Assembly: GCA_934621605.1 (NCBI GenBank)
Contig: CAKTUZ010000005.1
Location: 50,529-114,528 of the forward strand
Origin: an uncultured bacterium
Lineage (GTDB): Bacteria; Vulcanimicrobiota; Xenobia; Xenobiales; Xenobiaceae
Direction of reading: 5' to 3'
Length of the DNA stretch: 64,000 nucleotides
Positions 52,419 to 60,993 of this stretch are shown here, piece by piece. Position 1 is the stretch's first letter. Every line of letters begins with the position of its first letter. The notes under the pieces were generated by a model, which was given only the letters and a program-made list of their open reading frames with translations, was not told the origin of the DNA and did no database searches. The position numbers and the translations under genes were made by a program.

Positions 52419-53516
52419 GTGGATCAGGCTGAAGAGCAAAAAAATCTGCTTTTAAAAGATGTGTTGGCCGACGTCTCTCGCGCCTTTTATCTAAGCATTT
52501 GGGTGTTGCCCACTTTGGTACGCGAGCCTATAGCTGTGGCTTATCTGTTGGCTCGCGCTGCTGATACTTTGGCTGATAATCCGCAGATTGATCCTCAAGT
52601 TCGTTTGGACGACTTGGAAAAGTGGCAAACTATTTTAGTTTCCAAGGGTGCTCCCGAAGATAGTCGGCCTTTTTGGGACTACTTAAAAGCTTATGTGCAA
52701 GAAGGTGCTGAATCCGGACATTTAGCTGCAGTTGTAGGCACGTCTCCCGGCAATATCACCAGAGGAGAAGGTCGCTTGTTGGTGCGCCTGGCTGATGTTT
52801 ACAGGCTTTATTTAAAGTTAGATTTTTTTGCTCAACGGGAAGCTGGGAAGGTTGTTTCCACTCTGATTGAAGGTATGAAACTGGATCTTAGGTCTTTTCC
52901 CGGCGCTTTCCGCACTGATGAACAGTTGGAAAACTATACTTATTTGGTGGCCGGTTGTGTCGGACAATTTTGGAGTCATCTAACTGCCCATTATTTGCAG
53001 GCTATTAAATCAGAGGATTTACTGACCATGGAAAAACTGGGTGTCAGTTTTGGTAAAGCTTTGCAATACGTTAATGTATTGCGCGATATGCCCCGCGATA
53101 TACGTTGTGGTCGACTTTATGTTCCTTGCCCAGGATTAGAAAAATTTTTGGAGCCGGGTCAACAACACAATGATATTGAGCTTCAAGCCTTTAAAGCGAA
53201 GCTTAGGCCGTGGATGGATAAGGCACTAAGTCATTTTCAAGACGCTTTACGCTATATTCAAAATACTCCCAAAATGGCTTTGTTTCTACGTCTTTCTACT
53301 GTTTGGCCGGTGGCTATAGGTTTAGGTACATTGTTAGAAATGGCCCAAAACCCCGCCTGGCCAACTTTTTCCAGACGCGTAAAAGTTTCACGTCTCTGGG
53401 TTTATTTAATGATATTAATTTCGCTGACTTTAGTCTGGAGTAACAGCGCTTTGGCTTGGGCTTTTGAGCATATGCAACGAAAAATTATCCGACATTTTGA
53501 AGCTTTGTCCCAATAA
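52419..53516 (+). CDS. Phytoene/squalene synthase family protein
   Basis: 365 residues from a GTG start. The first Asp-rich motif is ARAADTLADNP near residue 48 (DxxxD, diphosphate binding), the second QYVNVLRDMPRDIRCGRLYVP near residue 208 (NVLRDxxxDxxxGRxY). It condenses two prenyl diphosphates head-to-head to a C30 or C40 product such as squalene or phytoene; HpnC/HpnD-like, squalene and phytoene synthase are alternatives. The C-terminus has a hydrophobic helix pair (VYLMILISLTLVW). Overlapping context with the upstream ATP-grasp gene suggests a shared transcript. Confidence 0.9.
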   Translation: MDQAEEQKNLLLKDVLADVSRAFYLSIWVLPTLVREPIAVAYLLARAADTLADNPQIDPQVRLDDLEKWQTILVSKGAPEDSRPFWDYLKAYVQEGAESGHLAAVVGTSPGNITRGEGRLLVRLADVYRLYLKLDFFAQREAGKVVSTLIEGMKLDLRSFPGAFRTDEQLENYTYLVAGCVGQFWSHLTAHYLQAIKSEDLLTMEKLGVSFGKALQYVNVLRDMPRDIRCGRLYVPCPGLEKFLEPGQQHNDIELQAFKAKLRPWMDKALSHFQDALRYIQNTPKMALFLRLSTVWPVAIGLGTLLEMAQNPAWPTFSRRVKVSRLWVYLMILISLTLVWSNSALAWAFEHMQRKIIRHFEALSQ

Positions 53517-53519
53517 TAA

Positions 53520-53565
53520 AAGCCTGGCTCGCGGTAATGAACTTGAGTCAGGCTTCTGTTTGGGG
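53520..53565. terminator. Terminator between phytoene synthase and glycosyltransferase genes
   Basis: AAGCCTGGCTC (53520-53530) / GAGTCAGGCTT (53545-53555), then TCTGTTT. The genes are convergent. Confidence 0.82.
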
Positions 53566-53571
53566 TTGAAC

Positions 53572-54801
53572 TTAGCTTGTGAAATAAGTTTGCTTAAACT
53601 TTTCAAAGCGCTTTATCAGCTCGCTGGAGCCGAAGGCACTCTGATTTTTATCTCGCGGAGTATCTTTAGCACCTATTTCCCGGTAAATTTTCAGCAATTT
53701 TTGCATGTAATTTTCCAGCGAATAAGTGGAGGCTGTCTGGATTGCTTGAGATCCCATGGCTCGGCGCTTTTCACTTTCGGCTACGGCTTTTTCCAAAATA
53801 TTAGTATAAGCACCTTCATCACAGGGACAGAGTAAACCGTCTTTACCGTCAGTTACGGTATCTCCGGTACCACAAGCATCTACAGCTATTACCGGCAAAC
53901 CGGCCGCCATGCCTTCAAGTACAGCTAAAGGCTTTACCTCTGTGGTGCTGGTCATAACGAATAAGTCGGCTGCTTTATAATACTGGGGAATCTCCGTGTA
54001 ACCCACGCGGCCGGGGAAGATAACGTAAGGAGCAATACCTAAATCGGCGGCCTCTTGCTTCAAATCCTCCCAAATGGGGCCGTCGCCCAAAAGCATAAGG
54101 CGAGCTTGGGGCAAATGAGTATGTACCTTTTGGAAAGAGCGCAGCATAAAACTTAAATTTTTCTCTAGGCCCATACGTCCGGTAAAGATACAGAGTACAT
54201 GGTCAGGCTCTAAACCGAAGCGAGCTCGAACAGCTTGTCCGTCGGCCTTTTGGAAAGAGCGCACGTCGATAGCGTTTTGCAAAACTTCCACTCGACAAGT
54301 CACACCGTATTCATCCAATAATCCCCTAATGCTGGGAGAAGGACAAATTACGCAATCGCAGCGGCTGGTATATTTGGCGACAGCTTCGCGAGCTGCTTTA
54401 CATACTAATTTTTGCGGCAAAGGTACGTAATGAGCATATTTTTCCAGTTGGGTATGGAAAGTATAAACTAAGGGAATGCCCAAAAATTTAGCAAAGTGAG
54501 CGCCTACTTCACCGAGCAAAAAAGGATGGTGAGTATGGATTACATTTAAGCCCATATTAGCTATAAGAGCAAAAAGCTGTGAAGAGTAGGGAATGGCAAT
54601 AGGAAACTCTACTTTACGCGTGAGGTTCAGTGAATTGAAGCGCCACACTCCACTGTGTTCTTCTTTATATCCGGCCACTTTGGGGGCAAATACAAAAGGA
54701 GTGTTGTGTGTCCTCAGTAGCCCTTCTCGAATTAAATAAACTGAATTGACTACGCCGCTAACTATAGGACGGTAGGCATTGGTAAAGATTGCAACACGCA
54801 T
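53572..54801 (-). CDS. GT4-family glycosyltransferase (diacylglycerol glucosyltransferase-like)
   Basis: 409 residues of GT-B fold. N-terminal MRVAIFTNAYRPIVSGVVNS, VIHTHHPFLLG near 90 and the donor-site motif STTEVKPLAVLEGMAAGLPVI near 288-310, with the E-x7-E signature. GVVNSVY, HTHHPFLLGE and FTGRMGLEKN closely resemble lipid alpha-glucosyltransferases and 1,2-diacylglycerol 3-alpha-glucosyltransferase of Gram-positive and cyanobacterial relatives. Probably membrane-peripheral, adding a sugar to a lipid. Convergent with phytoene synthase, divergent from cdsA. Confidence 0.88.
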   Translation of the reverse strand: MRVAIFTNAYRPIVSGVVNSVYLIREGLLRTHNTPFVFAPKVAGYKEEHSGVWRFNSLNLTRKVEFPIAIPYSSQLFALIANMGLNVIHTHHPFLLGEVGAHFAKFLGIPLVYTFHTQLEKYAHYVPLPQKLVCKAAREAVAKYTSRCDCVICPSPSIRGLLDEYGVTCRVEVLQNAIDVRSFQKADGQAVRARFGLEPDHVLCIFTGRMGLEKNLSFMLRSFQKVHTHLPQARLMLLGDGPIWEDLKQEAADLGIAPYVIFPGRVGYTEIPQYYKAADLFVMTSTTEVKPLAVLEGMAAGLPVIAVDACGTGDTVTDGKDGLLCPCDEGAYTNILEKAVAESEKRRAMGSQAIQTASTYSLENYMQKLLKIYREIGAKDTPRDKNQSAFGSSELIKRFEKFKQTYFTS

Positions 54802-54974
54802 AACGTCGGGGAGTTCTATAGCCTTATGGGCTATCCTTCATGTGTATATTTGTGCCTTTTAATTAAGTAGAATTTAACGGCATTTAACAACAAAAAAATA
54901 GTGTGAAAGGTTTCTGCTCCTTATGGCGAAACGCAGAAACTTCTATTGAGGGAGTTAAAATAAAAATAGTAAAT

Positions 54975-55889
54975 ATGACTAACGAATCCGAAATTTCAGT
55001 CGAACCCGCAGCCCAACTTGCCGAGTCCAAGGGGAATACTAATCTGTGGATCAGAGTTATTTCTAGCCTGGTCATGATTTTTATCGCTGGATTGGCTATT
55101 TGGTTAGATGGCATAAGTTTTAAGTTTTTAATAACCATGGCAAGTGTGGGAATGGTATATGAATATTGCTCTATCGCCAAGGCTAAAGACCTCAATCCTA
55201 ATTTTATGCTTTGCATGATTTGCTCTTTGGCGATGATTGTGGTCAGCAGTTCCAATTTTAAGCCTGCTACAGCTGGCTGGTTGGATATGGCTATTATAGC
55301 TTGGTGCTTTTTTTGTTCAGCTTTAGGTAATGTTTTTGCCCATAAAGAGCGCAAATCTTATATTCTTGACAGTGCGGTAAATTGTTTTGCTGTAATTTAT
55401 TGCGGCTTTTTACCTTCGTTGCTTTGCTATTTGCGCAGTGTACACGTATTTTTAGTGGTCTTCTTGGTTGTTATGTGTATCGCCACCGATGTGGGGGGAT
55501 ATTTCTTTGGCAAAACTTTGGGACGTTCCAAGCTTTCTCCCTTGAGTCCGGGTAAAACTTGGGCAGGTTTTTGGGGAGGTTTGCTTCTTTCTATCGTCTG
55601 TATTTACGGTTTGCTTTATTGGAATGTCAGCGCCGGTCTCTTTATGAAATATAATGTGTATTTCTGGCTTGTTATGGGAGTTGGTTGTAGCCTTATCGGT
55701 CAGCTGGGTGATCTTTTTGAATCTTCTCTGAAACGCGATGTCGGTTACAAAGATTCTGGCAATATTATTCCTGGCCACGGCGGTATTTTAGATCGGTTTG
55801 ATTCCTATTTATTTGCTTCTTTATTTGCCTATATGTGGTTGACTTTTTGTTTGTCTATACCATTTTTAGATTCTTTGTTTAGCCTTTAA
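54975..55889 (+). CDS. cdsA: Phosphatidate cytidylyltransferase CdsA
   Basis: About 304 residues. The start is uncertain: the ATG of MTNESEIS has only a distant GAGGGAG, and a GTG frame reaches 54903. About eight hydrophobic helices follow. The family signature near residue 270 reads SSLKRDVGYKD and IIPGHGGILDRFDS. It makes CDP-diacylglycerol from phosphatidate and CTP in the inner membrane. First gene of the classical cdsA-dxr-rseP run. Confidence 0.95.
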   Translation: MTNESEISVEPAAQLAESKGNTNLWIRVISSLVMIFIAGLAIWLDGISFKFLITMASVGMVYEYCSIAKAKDLNPNFMLCMICSLAMIVVSSSNFKPATAGWLDMAIIAWCFFCSALGNVFAHKERKSYILDSAVNCFAVIYCGFLPSLLCYLRSVHVFLVVFLVVMCIATDVGGYFFGKTLGRSKLSPLSPGKTWAGFWGGLLLSIVCIYGLLYWNVSAGLFMKYNVYFWLVMGVGCSLIGQLGDLFESSLKRDVGYKDSGNIIPGHGGILDRFDSYLFASLFAYMWLTFCLSIPFLDSLFSL

Positions 55890-55935
55890 TCTTTAGATAA
55901 ATAAGCAAGATTGTTTTGACAAGAGGAGTTACCTT

Positions 55936-57105
55936 ATGGTTAAGAGTGTATCGATTTTGGGCTCCACAGGTTCAATAGGAACCCAAACTCTGGATGTTAT
56001 AGAAGCTTTCCCCGAGCGTTTTAAAGCTGGTGTGTTGGTAGCTAACCGTTCTTGGAAGTTATTGGCCGAACAGGCTGTAAAATTTCGTCCCAAAGTTATT
56101 GCTTTGGGCGATAAAAAATTTTTGCCCCACCTGAAAGACGCTCTCAATGACTTAGATATTAAAATTTTGGCTGGAGAAGAAGGCGTGATTGAAGCCGCCT
56201 CTTTAGCTGAGCCGGATATTGTGCTTTCCGCTTTGGTGGGTGTGGCTGGTTTAAAACCTACCGTAGCTGCTTTAGAAGTCGGCAAACCTATTGCTTTAGC
56301 CAATAAGGAAACATTGGTGGTAGGAGGCAGCATTGTTACCAAACTGGCCCAATCTAAGGGCTTGCCTTTGTTGCCTGTCGATTCTGAACATTCGGCCATT
56401 TTTCAATGTTTGCATGGTCAGCCGGAAAAATCGTTAAAGCGCATTTTGCTTACCGCTTCTGGTGGGCCATTTCGCACCAAACCCAAAGAAGAGTTGTCTT
56501 CTATGACGGCAGCTGAAGCTTTGAAACACCCTACCTGGAGTATGGGCGCCAAAATTACTATAGATTCGGCCAGTTTGATGAATAAGGGTTTCGAAGTTTT
56601 GGAAGCTATGCACCTTTTCCAATGTGAAATGGAACAAATTGAGGTTTGGGTACATCCACAGAGTATAGTTCACTCTATGGTGGAGTTTATTGACGGCTCT
56701 ATCTTGGCCCAAGTCGGTTTGCCCGATATGCGCACTCCTATTCAATATGCTTTAGGTTGGCCTGAACGCTTGCCACACGCTTGGGAAAGTTTGCAAATCA
56801 GTCAGTGTCGCAATTTAACTTTTGAAGAGCCGCGTTTAGATGATTTTCCTTGTTTGAAGTACGCTTTTGAAGCTGGTAAAGTTGGTGGTACCCTTCCTTG
56901 TGTAATCAACGCCGCTAATGAAGTGGCTGTGGCGGCTTTCTTGCAAGGACAGATCTTCTTTACGGCTATTGCTGAAACAATCCGTGCCAGTATGGACGCT
57001 CATAAAGTTATTGCTGAACCGACTTTGGATATATTGGATCGTGTTGATAAAGAAACTCGTCTTTATGCGCAAAATTTTATTGCCGAAAAGTACGGAAAAA
57101 ATTAG
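55936..57105 (+). CDS. dxr: 1-deoxy-D-xylulose 5-phosphate reductoisomerase
   Basis: 389 residues with GAGGAG upstream of the ATG. NADPH-binding LGSTGSIGTQTLDV at residues 7-20, LANKETLVVGG near 120, DSEHSAIFQCL near 150, TASGGPFR near 176, SLMNKGFEVLEA near 212 and the flexible active-site loop HPQSIVHSMVEF near 238. It is the second step of the MEP isoprenoid pathway, supplying isoprenoid precursors that phytoene/squalene synthase could use. Between cdsA and rseP. Confidence 0.98.
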   Translation: MVKSVSILGSTGSIGTQTLDVIEAFPERFKAGVLVANRSWKLLAEQAVKFRPKVIALGDKKFLPHLKDALNDLDIKILAGEEGVIEAASLAEPDIVLSALVGVAGLKPTVAALEVGKPIALANKETLVVGGSIVTKLAQSKGLPLLPVDSEHSAIFQCLHGQPEKSLKRILLTASGGPFRTKPKEELSSMTAAEALKHPTWSMGAKITIDSASLMNKGFEVLEAMHLFQCEMEQIEVWVHPQSIVHSMVEFIDGSILAQVGLPDMRTPIQYALGWPERLPHAWESLQISQCRNLTFEEPRLDDFPCLKYAFEAGKVGGTLPCVINAANEVAVAAFLQGQIFFTAIAETIRASMDAHKVIAEPTLDILDRVDKETRLYAQNFIAEKYGKN

Positions 57106-57166
57106 TCCATTGTTTTTATATAGGCGGCTGCCTGACAGGGCGGTGAAACTTTTGTGGAGGTTATAA

Positions 57167-59002
57167 ATGGCTGTTATCCAGTGGATAATACACAACTTAC
57201 CTAGCTTAATAGCTGTGTGTGTGGCTTTTGGCTTTATTATCACTATTCACGAGCTGGGACATTTTATTATGGCGCGTCGCGTTGGCATACGTTGTCCGCG
57301 TTTTTGCTTGGGCTTTGGTCCCCGCCTATTTTCTTTCGATTATCATGGTACCGAATTTAGTATTTGTCTGTTGCCTTTAGGTGGTTACGTTATGATGTTG
57401 GGCGAAGACCCAGAAAATGACGAAGAACAGACTGAGTTTAAGATGGTTTCCAAATATTTGCCGGAGAGTGCTTTGCCCGGTACTCCGGAAGAATTGGCCG
57501 CTGCTTTGGAAAAGGTCGCTCAAGATGAACCGGAAAAGGTTCCTGAAGAAGAAAAAGCCGCTTTCAAATCTGTAGTCGGTCATGTGCGCTATTTGCCCAA
57601 GCGCATCTACAATACTGTGCGCGAATTAGAAGGCAACTTTAATGACAAGAGCGTTTGGGCTCGCATAGCTGTGGTTTTGGGTGGCGTCACCATGAACTTT
57701 ATCTCCGCTTTGATTATGTTCTGGATTATTGGCGCCTGCTACGGTATGGCCGAGCTCAGTCCCAGTAGCTTACCTATTGTTATGAAAGTGTTTGATAACT
57801 CTCCCGCTGCTATGGCAGGCTTAAAATATGGTGACAGGATTGACAGTATAGATAATCATCCGGTGGTCTCTGGCGTAGATATGGTGCGCTTAATAGGCAA
57901 ATATCCGGCCAAGTCTGTACCTATGGAAATTACTCGCGGTCAAGAAAAAGTTGTCCTCAATGTTGTGCCCAACCTCACTATGGCCGGTGTAAATTTCCAA
58001 GCTGCCAAGGATGGGGCTGTTGAAGTGGTTTCTTTAACTCCTTTCGGTACCGACGATCCCACTACTCAGCTTAAAGAAGGCGATATTATTACTGCAGTTA
58101 ATGGTAAACCAGTAGCTAATTTAACTGCTATGGAAAATGTTTTAGCCGAAGTAAGCAAAGTAGATCCTGCCAATATCGGCAACTTGGATAAAATAAAAGT
58201 TGAGTTTACCCTTAAAGATAAGCATCAAATCTCTATGGAGATGTTCGCTCAAGAGTTTACTCCTGTCGGCAAAATCGGCATTATGCCGGCTCAAGTTACT
58301 GAATTTAAGTTCAACAATACTACCACCAACGAAGTTAAAAGTGTCGTTGAGGGGAGTGTAGCTGCTAAAGAAGGTTTCCTGGCCGGTGATTATGTCTTTT
58401 TAGTTAATGGAGCCAGAGTCAATAACCAAGAGTCCTTTTATGAGTTAGTTGGTAAGCTATCTCAAGGCAGTGAACCTTTGGTCTTTGACATTATGCGCGG
58501 CAATACGCATGAGCGCTTACAAGTTAATGATAAATTGACAGATGTCTCTCAATTCGGCTTGGCTTTTCAGCCTATAACCTTTGGTACTACTTTCAAGCAA
58601 TCATTTGTTCTAATTGGCCGTTTAATTATCGCTCCGGTAATTATAGTTAAGCAAATGGTTGATAAAGTGCTCAGTCCCGATTTAGTCAAGTCTTCTATGT
58701 CCGGTCCTCTGGGTATTATGCAAATGATTTTCGAGCTTTCCAATGATGGCTTGGGTAAATTCCTCTATATTGTAGCTCTAATCAATGCTGCCGTAGGGGC
58801 TTTTAACGTCATTCCTTTTCCTGCTTTAGATGGAGCTCGCTGTGTAGTACTGCTTATCGGTGGTATTCGCGGCAAAGAAATCGATCCAGCCAAAGAAGCT
58901 TGGGTACACCAAATTGGCCTTTACTTGTTGTTAGGCTTAGTTGTTTTGGTAACCTACGTTGATATTATGCGTCTGTGGGCTGGTGTGCCTTTAACAAACT
59001 AA
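57167..59002 (+). CDS. rseP: RseP-type site-2 intramembrane protease
   Basis: 611 residues, longer than E. coli RseP (about 450). The zinc motif HELGHFIM is near residue 27 in the first membrane helix; the partner motif PFPALDGARC near residue 548 supplies the Asp. Two PDZ-like regions lie between about residues 200-280 and 285-470 (SPAAMAGLKYGDRIDSID; EGDIITAVNGKPV; AAKEGFLAGDYVFLVNG). A charged insertion (about residues 80-140) accounts for part of the extra length. It cleaves membrane-embedded anti-sigma or signal proteins. Third gene of cdsA-dxr-rseP; a terminator follows. Confidence 0.95.
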   Translation: MAVIQWIIHNLPSLIAVCVAFGFIITIHELGHFIMARRVGIRCPRFCLGFGPRLFSFDYHGTEFSICLLPLGGYVMMLGEDPENDEEQTEFKMVSKYLPESALPGTPEELAAALEKVAQDEPEKVPEEEKAAFKSVVGHVRYLPKRIYNTVRELEGNFNDKSVWARIAVVLGGVTMNFISALIMFWIIGACYGMAELSPSSLPIVMKVFDNSPAAMAGLKYGDRIDSIDNHPVVSGVDMVRLIGKYPAKSVPMEITRGQEKVVLNVVPNLTMAGVNFQAAKDGAVEVVSLTPFGTDDPTTQLKEGDIITAVNGKPVANLTAMENVLAEVSKVDPANIGNLDKIKVEFTLKDKHQISMEMFAQEFTPVGKIGIMPAQVTEFKFNNTTTNEVKSVVEGSVAAKEGFLAGDYVFLVNGARVNNQESFYELVGKLSQGSEPLVFDIMRGNTHERLQVNDKLTDVSQFGLAFQPITFGTTFKQSFVLIGRLIIAPVIIVKQMVDKVLSPDLVKSSMSGPLGIMQMIFELSNDGLGKFLYIVALINAAVGAFNVIPFPALDGARCVVLLIGGIRGKEIDPAKEAWVHQIGLYLLLGLVVLVTYVDIMRLWAGVPLTN

Positions 59003-59033
59003 TTATGCGGCAGTATATCTGTTGATTTTGAAG

Positions 59034-59076
59034 AAAAGAGACTCATGGGGTAATATACTTCTAGAGTCTCTTTTTA
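59034..59076 (+). terminator. Terminator after rseP
   Basis: AAAAGAGACTC and GAGTCTCTTTTT enclose a 20-nt interior with further weak pairing, then T-rich sequence. Confidence 0.85.
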
Positions 59077-59148
59077 TGTGGCTGTGTTTTGTGGTTCACA
59101 CTTATCGCACAGGCTGTGTCGGGGCGCTGACTGGAAAGGAGCAAAGTT

Positions 59149-59760
59149 ATGGGACGAATTATTACAGTTGGACGTGAATTTGGAAGCGGAGGTCGAGAAT
59201 TGGGCCGCCGTTTGGCACAAAACTTAGGCATAGCTTATTATGATCAACAAATTGTTTCTGAAATAGCAAAAAGGACAGCTCTAACCGAGGATTACGTGCA
59301 ACACCTTACCGAGTCGTCTCCGGCCGCTCTTTTGCCTATTAGTATTGGACGCAGTTTCTATCCTATAGTCGATCCTGTGATGCAACAAAATCTTTCTGTT
59401 TATGCTGAACAACACAAATTGTTGGCCGAATTGGCTCAGAAGTCAGATTGTGTAATTGTAGGCCGTGGCGCCGACTACATTCTGCGCGATAAAAAGCCTT
59501 TCCGCATTTTTGTCTATGCTGATATAGATAGCAAAGTTATGCGCTGTTTAATGCGTAAAAGTCCGGATGAAGTATTGACCGAAAAAAAGATAAAAAAGAA
59601 AATCGCTTCAATTGACGCCAATCGTGCTAAATATTATGAGTTTATCAGCGGCAATAAATGGGGAGCACGTGAAAATTACGATTTAATGATAAATACCAGT
59701 AATCGGGATATTAAAAAAATCGCTCAAGCTTTAGCTACTTGTATTAAGGCTTTTGCCTAA
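59149..59760 (+). CDS. Cytidylate kinase-like protein
   Basis: 203 residues with GGAAAGGAG upstream. The P-loop-like start ITVGREFGSGGRELGRRLA and the following YYDQQIVSEIAKRT are the wording of the cytidylate kinase-like family (AAK6/Cmk-like), which differs from true Cmk. CVIVGRGADYILRDKK and FRIFVYADIDSK follow. It probably phosphorylates a nucleotide or related metabolite; function in the family is not settled. Single gene with its own terminator. Confidence 0.9.
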   Translation: MGRIITVGREFGSGGRELGRRLAQNLGIAYYDQQIVSEIAKRTALTEDYVQHLTESSPAALLPISIGRSFYPIVDPVMQQNLSVYAEQHKLLAELAQKSDCVIVGRGADYILRDKKPFRIFVYADIDSKVMRCLMRKSPDEVLTEKKIKKKIASIDANRAKYYEFISGNKWGARENYDLMINTSNRDIKKIAQALATCIKAFA

Positions 59761-59768
59761 GCTGCTAA

Positions 59769-59817
59769 GGGCTCTTCCGCTTTGGTTGGTAAAAAGGTGG
59801 AAGAGCTTTTATTTTTT
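59769..59817. terminator. Terminator between cytidylate-kinase-like gene and integrase
   Basis: GCTCTTCC (59771-59778) / GGAAGAGC (59799-59806) with TTTTATTTTTT after it; genes are convergent, and the integrase stop overlaps the end. Confidence 0.85.
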
Positions 59818-60766
59818 AGAAGAAATCGCTAAGTAATTCTACGCACTTGCGTTTCTGCTCAATTTGGGGATGAACGTACAAATTTAAGGTCATATTTACG
59901 GTTGCATGGCCTAAAAGTTCGCTGACAGTTTTACAATCGCCGCCAGCTTCTATGCAACGAGTGGCAAAAGTATGGCGCAAAGCGTGAAAATTTACTTTGT
60001 CGATATTGTTTTTGCGCAGAAAATTTTCAAAGAAAGTGCGAAAAGTACGTACTTCCACGCTTTTAATCGTGCCGCTGAGGAAAAAAATGTCAGCATTGTC
60101 GCTGCTCAGTCTGCGCAAAACCGGAATCAGCAAAGAAGATAGCGGCACTGATCGTTTAGAACTATGCGTTTTGGGTTCGGAGATAATTATTTGCGATTGG
60201 CCGCTGCCATCCATATTTTTGCGATAAACACGCTGCAAAGTGCGGCGCACGTGTAGCAATTTATTTTCAAAATCGATATCGCCCCATTTGAGGCCGCAAA
60301 TTTCACCTATACGCAAGCCCGTATACAAAGCTAACAAAATGCCGGCACTTTTATTACTTAGGTTTAAGTAAATAGCTTGAATTAAGCGCTGTTGGACAAT
60401 TTTTGAGAGTACGTTTATTTTGTAACGCTCTTGACGGTTAGGAAAGCGAATGCTAATTTCGGCAGCGGGTAGCAATTTTTGCTTCATGGCTTCGCGCAAT
60501 GAATTTTTCAAGACTACGATAATATCTCTAGCGCTGCGTTCACTTAAACCGCCACTGCCATCGAGTCGGCCATGGCGCAATAAGAGTAGGGCATATTCTT
60601 GAATGCGCTCTTCAGTAAAACGCTTTAGGGGCCAATTGCCGAATTTAGGAATTAAGTGATTGACCACAATGTTAACGTAAGCCGAGTATGTCGACTTTTT
60701 GACCAGTTGCTCTTTACGCTCGAGCCAATGAGTTACCCACTGACCATAGTTTTTATAAGCGCTCAT
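59816..60766 (-). CDS. Tyrosine recombinase/integrase
   Basis: About 316 residues; the ATG of MSAYKNYGQW follows a GAGG, while the longer frame adds an unlikely Cys/Phe stretch. An N-terminal SAM-like core-binding domain (residues 1-100) precedes the catalytic domain. Catalytic residues: Arg in TGLRIGEICGLKW near 168, Lys region near 190, HALRHTFATR near 262 (His and Arg), LGHATVNMTLNLYVH near 287 (His and the nucleophile Tyr). The architecture matches phage/ICE-type integrases. No other phage or transposon gene is in the window, so it is a lone integrase, perhaps a remnant, a phase-variation invertase or the end of a very small element. Confidence 0.93.
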   Translation of the reverse strand: MSAYKNYGQWVTHWLERKEQLVKKSTYSAYVNIVVNHLIPKFGNWPLKRFTEERIQEYALLLLRHGRLDGSGGLSERSARDIIVVLKNSLREAMKQKLLPAAEISIRFPNRQERYKINVLSKIVQQRLIQAIYLNLSNKSAGILLALYTGLRIGEICGLKWGDIDFENKLLHVRRTLQRVYRKNMDGSGQSQIIISEPKTHSSKRSVPLSSLLIPVLRRLSSDNADIFFLSGTIKSVEVRTFRTFFENFLRKNNIDKVNFHALRHTFATRCIEAGGDCKTVSELLGHATVNMTLNLYVHPQIEQKRKCVELLSDFF

Positions 60767-60786
60767 CTTTAGCACCTCACAGAAAT

Positions 60787-60817
60787 AAAATGCGGCTCTA
60801 CAAAAAGGCCGCATTTA
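60787..60817. repeat. Hairpin in the integrase leader
   Basis: AAATGCGGC and GCCGCATTT separated by about 11 nt, immediately upstream of the integrase gene. Confidence 0.7.
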
Positions 60818-60915
60818 CTATAAAATGCAGCGCTAAAAGATCCCTAAGGTTTTCAATTTGAGGGCTTTTCCGCCATTCGCATTTTCGCTCAAGAGCCCTT
60901 GCCTTTTGGGAAAAA

Positions 60916-60937
60916 AAAGAAGTCGGCTAGCTTCTTT
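60916..60937. repeat. Inverted repeat with 8-nt spacer (candidate recombinase core site)
   Basis: AAAGAAG (60916-60922), an 8-nt spacer TCGGCTAG, then CTTCTTT (60931-60937). Tyrosine recombinase core sites have this layout of two short inverted arms around a 6-8 bp crossover. No second copy was found in the window, so the assignment is tentative. Confidence 0.3.
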
Positions 60938-60993
60938 CTGGCCATAGCTAAAAGGCCGCCCCTAACCGCCACCCCTAACCAATTGCCGTACCA

